A stretch of 64,000 nucleotides of DNA from Diphasiastrum complanatum (taxonomy: Eukaryota > Streptophyta > Lycopodiopsida > Lycopodiales > Lycopodiaceae): NCBI GenBank assembly GCA_029204225.1, contig MU832144.1, positions 20,895-84,894 on the forward strand. Reading direction: 5' to 3'. The position numbers and the translations under genes are program-made. Under the pieces are notes generated by a model. The model saw only the letters and a program-made list of their open reading frames with translations, was not told the DNA's origin and searched no databases. Shown one piece after another: positions 56,136-64,000 of this stretch. Positions within the stretch are counted from its first letter, which is position 1; each line of letters begins with the position of its first letter.

Positions 56136-57243
56136 CTAGGCTTGCCTTTGAGACCTCCTAGCCCCTGGATTGCTGCTCTCTCCCTCATCCAATATCAAAC
56201 CATCCTGCACAATTTGCCAATACCACTTGGGAAACTTCTTCCTTGCAGTTGGTGATGAAGACGGTGAATAGGACTCAACAGATTTGCCCCTTACCTTCCG
56301 CTTCCTAGCCTCCTCGGATTCTTCTTCTTGATCACTCATATGATCATCCTGAGGCTCCCCAATATATGGATGTGGGTCATCAAGTATTGGCACAAATTCA
56401 CTTGTACCATCCTCCATCTCAAGTTCCTCTATAGGAGGCTCGCAAAGCGCCCACCTTGGGCTTAATTGTTGGACTTCTATTCAACAGAAACACTGCTGTG
56501 TGCATTGCCTCGCCCCAAAAAGAGTTTGGGCAACCCCTTTGCCTTGAGCATGCACCTTGCACACTCCACAATAGTTCGGTTCTTTCTCTCTGCTACGCCG
56601 TTTTGCTGAGGGGTAATGAGGAGCTGTAAGCTGCCTTTTGATCCCATTGGCCGTGTAGAATTCCACAAATTATGTCTTAATGAACTCTCCACCACCGTCT
56701 GACCTGAGCATCTTTATCTTCTTTCTGAATGATCTTCTACCAAAGCTTTGAAATGCAGGAAGTACTTGAATGCTTCAATTTTAACTTCAAGAAATAAATC
56801 CAAATCTTGCGTGAGAAGTCATCAATAAAGGTCATAAAGTAATATGCCCCCCCTGCAGATTTTGTTTGGGTTGGCCCCCACAAATCTGAATGTATCAAGT
56901 CAAGTATGCCTGCTGCCCTGGTGGTGCTTTCCTTGGGAAACTTATGTCTTTGCTGTTTTCCCATAGCACAAGCCTCGCAAATTGAAGAGCTTGGCTTAAC
57001 AACTGGAAGCCCCTCCACCATATGATGTTGGTTCAACACCTACATGCATTGGTAGCCAAGATGTCCATAACTCTCATGCCACAACCTATCCACATCACTT
57101 CCTTTTGTTGTATAAGCATGCTGACTAGGGATAGAAGTGTATAACCTGTATAGATTATCTTCCTGCAATCCTTTGGCCACAACCTTCATATTATCACTCA
57201 AGTCCAACACAAGACAAGAAGTAGCATCAAATTCTACTTTCAT
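56136..57243 (-). pseudogene. Copia G pre-integrase and integrase, broken
   Basis: LWHESYGHLGYQCM then, after a stop, EACAMGKQQRHKFPKES (zinc finger), LDLIHSDLWGPTQTKSAGGA and YYFMTFIDDFSRKIWIYFLK. A frameshift follows, then TPQQNGVAERKNRTIVECAR with the catalytic Glu, and an acidic linker (56417-56136) before RT. Two to three breaks. Confidence 0.88.
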
Positions 57244-57997
57244 ATTTGTTGAGTGATAGCTCCTACTAAAAGAAGATTTTTAGCAAGTCCTAGTACATAT
57301 AAGACATTCTTAATGACTTTGACTTCTCCTGATGGAAGCTTTTACAGGTACTGTGCCCTTTCCCTTGAGGGTGTTCTGACATCTACAAGTTCTCCATTCC
57401 TTGCTCAAGTGTTTGTGGTGCTCCTTTGTTCTTGCCTTTAACCTTTCTTCTTATCCTTAGTAGATTTTGCTTCTTCTTAGAAGCAAAGGCATGCTCCTGG
57501 AAATGTTCCCCTCTTGGAGAGATTAACTCTCCTCATCTCCTCCTGTAACAAGAGACTATAGACTTCTTCCTAGGTAGGGATCTTCCCTCTCACTGATATC
57601 ATCATCACAAAGTTCTGATAAGCATATGACAAGCTATTCAGAACTATTGGCGCCAAGTCTTTGTCAGCAATAGACTCTCCAAGTACAGAAAGCTGATATC
57701 TAATATCCTTACAATGCACAAAAAATGTGCCATGCATCCACAGGCCCTTTGGCTGACCTGATTAGAGGAATCACATTATCCCTCACTGACAAGTTGATGA
57801 TTCTGTGTGCCCTTTCCCCTCTCTTGATATAGTCCCTTAAGTTCCAAGTTCAGATGTTGGAACAGGCTCCTCACCTGTCACAAGCTTCCAACATTCTTTG
57901 TCTTCAGAATGTTCTTGATCTTGAATTTCCATATGCTAAAGTTAGTGCCATCAAGCCGGCTGGCTTCACTCAGCATGCTCTCTGCAAGACTAGACAT
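57244..57997 (-). pseudogene. Copia G gag and protease region, broken
   Basis: ATG at 57997: MSSLAESMLSEASRLDGTNF, SIWKFKIKNILKTKN. Later YQLSVLGESIADKDLAPIVL and LNSLSYAYQNFVMMISVRGK. Several stops and frameshifts; zinc knuckle and protease active site are not recognisable. Confidence 0.75.
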
Positions 57998-58407
57998 GGC
58001 TGGATAGAAAGAAAACACAAAAGGCAAACTGGGTTTTTCACCCAACTAGGGTATGCAGCCACTTGCTCAATAACCCTCAGCTTCTAGATTTGAAACTATC
58101 CCCCTATATGGCTGTCCTAGTCCTGTCCAAGATTCACTCAGAACTCACTGAAGTCCCCACTGTAGAAAGCGCCCTCCTACAGTCCTGGCTGTCAAAAAAA
58201 GACTCAAAAAAAATGTCCCAAATTAAAAACTTTTTTGGCTTCCCTGTACTCCCCTTGCCAACAGTACTCCAACCATGCAGATAGCACAGAGATCAGATGC
58301 CCCTACAAAAAGTGCTCCCTCCTCAAAGGTAAGCTGCTCTCCAGGAATGGCAGGAATCTGATCAAAAACAGGTCCAAGCTTTCACCACACCACAGGCAAC
58401 ATAACCT
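57998..58407 (-). other. Copia G leader
   Basis: Between PBS and gag; T- and A-rich runs, no coding signal. Confidence 0.6.
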
Positions 58408-58419
58408 ACTCTGATACCA
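58408..58419 (-). promoter_or_regulatory. Copia G primer binding site
   Basis: TGGTATCAGAGT on the - strand directly after the LTR; initiator Met tRNA type with one change at the end. Confidence 0.9.
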
Positions 58420-58812
58420 TGACAAAGTCAAAGGCCTAGCTATGGAGTATCATAACAGCATAGTAAGCACACTATGAAAGCTTCAGAAAACCAGCTATGG
58501 AGTAGAACACAAAAGCAAGAGAGAGAGGACTTCAAAGCTCACACAACATGAATGAATATTCCAAAGTGTAGTAGGGCGTGGATACCCCTCCAAAGTTTGG
58601 GCTACATATAGCATGTTATGTATAGAGGTGGTGTCTTGCTAATTCTAGCTCTAGAACCCACATGGGTCCTTAACCTACTTGATTTACTTGCCTACTTAGC
58701 ACAAGTGGGGTGTACTATGTACATAAATGTTTTACCCCCATGTCCTTATGCACAACTTACAAGTTACAAGTATACAAGCCTTAAGGGGCAAAAATAGGCA
58801 TTTATTTCAACA
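58420..58812 (-). repeat. Copia G 5' LTR
   Basis: Partner of 54144-54533; small differences such as single-base gaps in CAAAATAGG and ATTCAAAG. Confidence 0.95.
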
Positions 58813-59578
58813 CAGCGCCCTACTTCATCACCATATTTAGCGATTTTCTCCCCTTTTTTTTTCAGGTTATGTGTGGATTTTGGTAGCTGCTGCCCAGCGC
58901 CCTACTACCTTGCCATCTTCGACGAATTTCTCCACCGATTTGCTGTCCATTTTGCTAATTGTTTAGAGGCTGTCCAGCGCCCTACTTCATCACCATTTTC
59001 AGCGGTTTTTTCCATCATTTTGCAAGACATTTGTGGATCTTACTAGCTGTTGCCCAGTTGGCCACCTACTGCCCATTTTCCAGCCCACCATCACCTACTT
59101 CCAGCACCCTACTTTACTTTCCGCTTGTTGTCCACAACTCAACCTATTTGTACTCTTTCCCAGCCCCCACCCCTCCTTGCATTGTATCACCTTCTTTCTA
59201 CTGATTTTCCAGCTTTGCTTGCTAGTTATCTAACCCTCTCTTTTTGGCACTCACCTTCCTTACTTGGCTGTCCATTTTCCAGCCATATACTCCACTACTT
59301 GCTACCTTCTTTCTCTCATTATTTGGTTTGCTTCTGCAGGCCCCTCTTATCTCTATTTGGTGGCTGCCCGGTATCTCTCTACTTTTACTACCGTTTTCAG
59401 CACGCTGTCGATTGCAGTTGCGAGGTACTAACTTACATTATTTGTCATTTCCCCTCTTTTTCTTTAGCGGGCTCTATGTCACGTCTTTTCATTGGTACCT
59501 GCTGTGACTACTCTATGTCCTCTCCTTCAGATCATCACTTGATTAGCGTCTTGTCTCGCAATTCGTATTTTCCTCATT

Positions 59579-60240
59579 ATGACACATTCACCTACCCCGA
59601 GTGAGGACTCTTCAGGAGAAACGATCCGATCAGTTTTTGCTCGCATGGATGATACCCTTTCTGGCCCCTCGCTCTTCGCCTAGATACGGTTATGACCGGC
59701 TTTGCCACTAGGCAGTCACAAATTGATTCTTTACAGCCCCATGGTCCTGGTAAAGCTCCTGTTATCCTCCATTTGGGACTCCCCCTCCATTTGGATTCCC
59801 ATCTTCTTCTACTAGTCAGCCTGGTGGTGGACAGTTCCTTCCACCTAATCCACCTCCTAGTTTCTTTCCACGTCCCACAGTTCCTGAGCCACACTTTGCT
59901 CGAGATTTTCGTGATAGGGTACAGCTTGCTACCTATTCCAATTCCTTTGACGGGAACTTATTAGAGAATTGGTTTGCCAAGCTTGACACATATTTTCAGG
60001 ACTGATCCTCAGAAGATCCAGTTGGCTGCTTTACACTTAGATGGATGCGCTGCCCAGTGCCACGTGGTGGCGGGTCTATCGAGCTGATCCTGATCGGGAA
60101 GGGCTCCATATATGGCCTACCTTTCGGCGTGACCTCCGTCATGCTATGATTGATCCTAAGTGGATCAACCGCCAACGTGATACATTCCGTAGTCTCACTC
60201 AGACCATTGATCATTCTTCCATATGCGAGGTTCCATTTTC
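59579..60240 (+). pseudogene. Gypsy D gag
   Basis: ATG at 59579: MTHSPTPSEDSSGETIRSVF, a stop at 59681, then a Pro-rich stretch, RVQLATYSNSFDGNLLENWF, AKLDTYFQ and, after a shift at 60003, DPQKIQLAALHLDGCAAQ, TFRRDLRHAM and INRQRDTFRSLTQ. This is the retrotransposon gag capsid fold. No zinc knuckle is found. Confidence 0.78.
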
Positions 60241-60680
60241 TTGTGCAGGACAAATAGAGATAGAGTCACACATTTCTAGCGATTCACATGAGGTTGATTC
60301 CACACATTGCTAGCGCTACACATGAGGATGATTCTATATCACACAGTGTGAGCGAGTTGCCTGATTACTTGAGATAGTTATTGATCTACCTGAGCTCGTC
60401 ATTGTATTCCATAGTGAGTTAGAGTCACATATACAGGGTCACTACTGATACTGATTCACATATACAAGGTTGCGGCTGATATGGTCCCTTGATACTGCTT
60501 TAGCATGCTATGATACTATTGTTGATGTCATTGCATGCTTTGATGGTCCTACCGATGTTGTTGCATGCTATGATATTGTTCCATGCTTTGATACTGATAT
60601 AGTATGCCTTGCTACTACTCCCCCTGTTGTTGCATGCTTTGGTATTGTTGTTGAGTACTTTGATGCTACTCATGTTCCTG
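60241..60680 (+). repeat. Gypsy D spacer with short tandem repeats
   Basis: First about 36-bp degenerate units around GATTC.CACAT..CTAGCG, then GTTGTTGCATGCT(A/T)TGATA repeated about six times at 60505-60660, which reads as (D)VVAC(Y/F)D in one open frame of 166 codons (60470-60970). Confidence 0.7.
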
Positions 60681-60999
60681 AGCGCTATCTTATAGATGTT
60701 GTCGCCTATGCTCCTTATTTCGATATTATTCATGGGTCTACGGTTGCTCTTTCAGATGCTTTGCCTACTCCTCCAGTACACCTCCATATGGTAGATGGTT
60801 ATACATTTCATGATGGTCTTATTGTATACTCACTAGCTTATTTTGCTGATAGTCGTCTAGATGAGTATGCGGTTTCTTCTAGATGCATATTTAGAGCCAG
60901 AACTTATCAGTTGATGCTTCTGTTATTACGCTTATGTATGTTGTTTCCATTTGTGGTCATATTAGTCTAGATGCGGGGCGAGAGTATTTTGCTTTTAGT

Positions 61000-61360
61000 G
61001 GATACGGGCAGATACACATTCATTTATTAGCAATTACATTTCCACCAGGATTCGTGCTACACCTGTTCCTGCTTCTAGCCCCTCAGTGTTGAGGCTGCTC
61101 GTTCCCATTCTTTTCTCAGATCTCAGATGTTTCAGGGCTTGGATATCGCATTGGTGATTTTTCTGGTCAGGCGGATTTCTACCGTCATTCCTCTAAAGTG
61201 CTATGACATTATTTTTGGTGCAGACTGGTTCTCTTCACTTGGCACTGTTGTTGTGGATCTCTCTCAACACACACTTTCCTTTACTCATGCTGGTCAGCAT
61301 CATTCACTTGTTGGTATTGATTCCAGAGTGACTATCAGTTGGTTACCGGGAAGCAGTTTA
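61000..61360 (+). pseudogene. Gypsy D protease, broken
   Basis: LLVDTGRYTFIY at about 61000 recalls the active site ALVDTGSTHSFI. STVIPLKCYDIIFGADWFSS and LGTVVVDLSQHTLSFTHAGQ are the following conserved block (YDIILGMDWL). At least one stop and a frameshift. Confidence 0.72.
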
Positions 61361-63420
61361 TGCGTAGCCTGCCAAAGGCTCAGGACGCAGCTCTTCTTTC
61401 CATTCAGAGTATATAAGTTGCTGCTTCACTTTCACCATCTGAGGGTCCTCTTCCTCAGGTTGATGCTACTCCAAATTTACAGGTTGTTGTTGCGTGCCTT
61501 GCGCCTATATGCCTTGATTCACAGATATCGTACTCAGTGGTCATTCCTGGTTTCATTGATATTGAGGCCATATATCTTGGTGGTATTTCTACTATTGCTT
61601 CTGCGCATACCTCAAATAGCCCTCCTAGTGATTTCTCTGGGTTGTATCTTCTTTCACTTTACTCCATGGATCTCGGCTTGAGGTTTGTGATCTGCCTCAT
61701 GATATTTCTATGGTTCCTTACATGATTCATGCGCCTTTGGCCCTTACCGTTACACATTTACCATCAAGGATATTTGCCAGATGGTCACTATTACTTATCT
61801 AGAGTATTAATATGGTGGGATCTTTCTAGATGAGTATACGGGGATCCTTCAGTCTCTTGTGTATCTACATATAGGTTTGCTGCAATCAATGCCGATGGCA
61901 TACACTTTGGGCTTTTTATGCCATTAGAGGTTTTTCATGCAACTGAATCCTTTTTACCTCTTGTTATGGTGGCATTCCTGGTTATTATGTACGCTTGGAT
62001 TTCATTTGGACCTATTGCTCGTACTACTGCTTCATTTTCAGTATGGATATATGGCATAACTGGTTATTACGTACAGATTAGGTTTTCATTTGGACTGTTG
62101 ATTGGTGCTAGTTTTTCCTTTACTGCTCGCCTATGGTGCGGATATCTCTCATCATTATGCATGTGGCTCTCTCTCTGTTCCCTTGGATAGTTGCCCATTG
62201 TCAGGCTTGGCATATCCTGATGGCTTGGGTTATTGCCTCCATTCCAGCTATTGTTTGTCCGGGTGATTTTCAGGTTCCCAGTCATTTCGGGTTGCTCCAT
62301 ATCGCTTGGTCTCCGATGCTGAGTTGCCACTTTGTTCTAATGTTCCGAGACCATTAGAGTACCTTGAGAGAGTTCCTTCTCCTCTCTTGGATAGGTTTTG
62401 GGGATATTGCCAAAATATACTTCAGTGTTGCTCATATGTGCTTTGATACTCATTCCCAGTTACACGTGGATATTGCTCCGATACTTGCTACTGATGTTGC
62501 GGATCCTGTTGCTCATTCCAATGCATTTCTTCTATTTCTCACTTGTGGGCCTGGTGTGTACTTTGGGATTACACTTGTGGCCAGTTCCGATGGGTCATCC
62601 GATTCTCCATCCGGTTTTGTTGTATCCTATGATGCATTGGTATGTCCATATAAGGTCTTTCTGGATGAGCATTTCGACTACAGTTTTTCAGTTGGGGCCT
62701 CTACTATTTCTAGATTTGTTGCTACTGTTTTGATGCATCTTGTCTTTTTAGATGATGCATTGATTTCTTGGACCTTCTGGAGCTTTTGGCGTGCTGCTGT
62801 CTTCTCGTGATATGGGCCCTTGAGCGTACCGTTCTGTACCATTGCTACATTCTCATTCATGGGGCCTTATGGATACCTTGGGCTTTTGACCATGCCGGTG
62901 TCACATTTCTCCATTCTAGCTGTCCTTTGTCAGGATGATCTCTTTATGCTCCATGTTTCCTAGCATATCGCTTGCTTTCCATGCTATTTACAGCGTGCCT
63001 GTCATCCTGCTTATGCTCCCCATACTCCTTGGTGCTGGTCTTCCGAATGCTGCTATCTTTTCTTGGAGTACCTATATCACTATGTCTTGCACATATGGTT
63101 GATGGTTATGTGTATGATGCGGCTAAGTGTCCATTCTTTTCCAGCTTATTGGCTTCCGTGCTAATGCAGTTCCTACCCTCCGGCTTTTTGGAAACCTTCG
63201 TATGACGTCCCTATCTTTTGGGCTGATCCTCTACTATCTTGGGCATTACGGATACCTTGGCATTCCTAGTTGCTACTTGATCTTCTTCTAGTTCCTTGGC
63301 ATTCCTGGTTCCATAATGCTTGGTTTCAGATGACGCGGCCGAGATGCTTCCTTCGTCGCCACAATGTTGATCTTGAGTTGTTCCCTTTCTTACCAGCTCC
63401 ATTCACTAGGTTCGCCTTCA
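61361..63420 (+). other. Gypsy D region without RT similarity
   Basis: Expected to hold RT, RNase H and integrase, but no FxDD/YxDD, TDHxSL or DDE block was found in any frame. T-rich with recurrent words such as GATGGTTAT, TATTGC and GGGCTTT. Either highly scrambled or replaced sequence. Confidence 0.55.
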
Positions 63421-63424
63421 CCAT

Positions 63425-63510
63425 AATCGACGCCACCGACAGATTCAGTTTTTGGTCCAGTGGGATGGTCGTCCAGTTGAGGAGGCCACATGGGAGCCTA
63501 TGATGGCTTT
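63425..63510 (+). pseudogene. Gypsy D chromodomain remnant
   Basis: RRHRQIQFLVQWDGRPVEEA then TWEPM corresponds to the chromodomain core (.VKW.G....EATWEP). It places the element among chromoviruses. Confidence 0.75.
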
Positions 63511-63721
63511 TATCATACACCATCACTTGCGGATCAAGCTGTGCTCTTGCTGCACTTGTTGATTCCTCTACATCAGATGCTGCTCGAGTTGTTGATGTAC
63601 CAGAGCTTACGGCTGTTTGATCCAGCTTCATTTCGGCAGTTGGGTCTTTTTCTTGTGTCGGGGAGAGTTATGGACTCGGCTCATTACATTCGCCACGTCC
63701 ATTTACATTTACTTTACTTTA

Positions 63722-64000
63722 TGCATAAGTAGGCCTTGGGCCCTTTTTTATTCATTATTGACACTTAGACTATATGGTTGGCCTTGGGCCTTATTATTCA
63801 TTATTTGGACATTTGGACATATTATTGGAGAGTGGGGGCCTTCTTGAGGGCGCACTATTATCCCTTTCAATTGGGCTCTAACCACCGGAAGCTTCCTTTT
63901 AGGGCTTTCTCTAGGCTATAAGTAGAGAATCTGTGTCATTTGTTACTCAACTGATGATATTGATCTCTCTTTAGTCTCCTTAATCTCTCTTTCCTGCTTT
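63722..64000 (+). repeat. Gypsy D 3' LTR (cut by window end)
   Basis: 279 bp matching 53577-53860, with an added GGACATTT duplication near 63805. About 65 bp are missing beyond the window. Confidence 0.88.

Larger units (their letters stand above)
54144..58812 (-). mobile_element. Ty1/copia element G, young, nested
   Basis: 4669 bp with perfect duplication CAGCG (54139-54143, 58813-58817), LTRs of 390 and 393 bp that differ at about eight positions by eye, PBS, gag, integrase, intact RT-RNase H and purine tract. Antisense to gypsy D and in the orientation of E1. Confidence 0.95.
53950..59070 (+). repeat. Gypsy D leader tandem repeats (about 80 bp), split by copia G
   Basis: About six degenerate units centred on GAGGCTGTCCAGCGCCCTAC, then TTCATCACC.TTTT and CGATTTTCTCC: two before the nested copia, one containing its insertion site at 54139-54143 / 58813-58817, and three after, to about 59070. 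Confidence 0.8.
53577..64000 (+). mobile_element. Ty3/gypsy-type element D lacking RT, with nested copia
   Basis: 5' LTR, PBS, tandem-repeat leader, gag, repeat-rich spacer, protease, about 2 kb without similarity, chromodomain, 3' LTR (cut by the window end). Without the nested copia the interior is about 5.1 kb. Gag and chromodomain type point to a chromovirus. I could find no RT, RNase H or integrase core, so it looks non-autonomous. Confidence 0.8.

Noticed and set aside
59050-59604. 184-codon + strand frame
   Set aside because: Lies in the gypsy D leader before gag; overlapping frames are equally open and no motif is seen.
60470-60970. 166-codon frame as an independent gene
   Set aside because: Made of short tandem repeats within the gypsy D spacer; reported as repeat instead.

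Overview
The window is a piece of a large, transposon-filled plant nuclear genome. The evidence is two spliced eukaryotic host genes, many Ty1/copia and Ty3/gypsy elements with initiator-Met-tRNA-type primer sites, LINE fragments and many long (CT)n microsatellites. There is no bacterial signal. The LINE reverse transcriptases and the very TE-rich introns would fit a fern, another non-seed vascular plant or a conifer-like genome, but that is only an inference; I cannot name the species. I saw no tRNA, rRNA, organellar insertion or CRISPR.

Two host genes converge. (1) On the + strand, from before the window to 15015, lies the C-terminal part of an MBL-fold metallo-hydrolase. It has six in-phase exons (252-399, 3122-3227, 10230-10288, 14326-14361, 14551-14660, 14958-15015) and introns up to 7.0 kb filled with a LINE fragment, two copia elements and hAT-like MITEs. 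(2) On the - strand, from 52535 down to 37452 (upstream exons lie outside), is the C-terminal 459 residues of a UBA1-family ubiquitin-activating enzyme E1. It has eight in-phase exons, including the catalytic Cys exon. A 6.8 kb intron holds a gypsy element nested in an older retroposon, and the upstream intron holds a copia nested in a gypsy.

Between the genes (15-37 kb) is a mosaic of broken elements. In order they are: a compound microsatellite; a LINE with ORF1 and RT; an inverted copia RT fragment; a second LINE copy; a gypsy element (RT split by a solo LTR with a perfect target duplication, followed by an unrecognised post-integrase ORF and a minisatellite); a copia gag-protease fragment; a GC-rich block with an intronless CENH3-like histone H3 pseudogene; a gypsy with gag fused to integrase by deletion; and two further copia remnants. 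From 53.6 kb to the end runs a gypsy-type element that keeps gag, protease and a chromodomain but shows no RT. Its tandem-repeat leader is interrupted by a young copia (54144-58812) with about 98 % identical LTRs, a perfect 5-bp target duplication and an intact RT-RNase H frame.

The observations most worth following are the CENH3-like histone pseudogene, the post-integrase ORF of the 22-28 kb gypsy, the RT-less gypsy with repeat-rich spacer, the recurrent retroposon ends tailed by (CT)n, and a CATAGTTG-ended MITE family seen three times.
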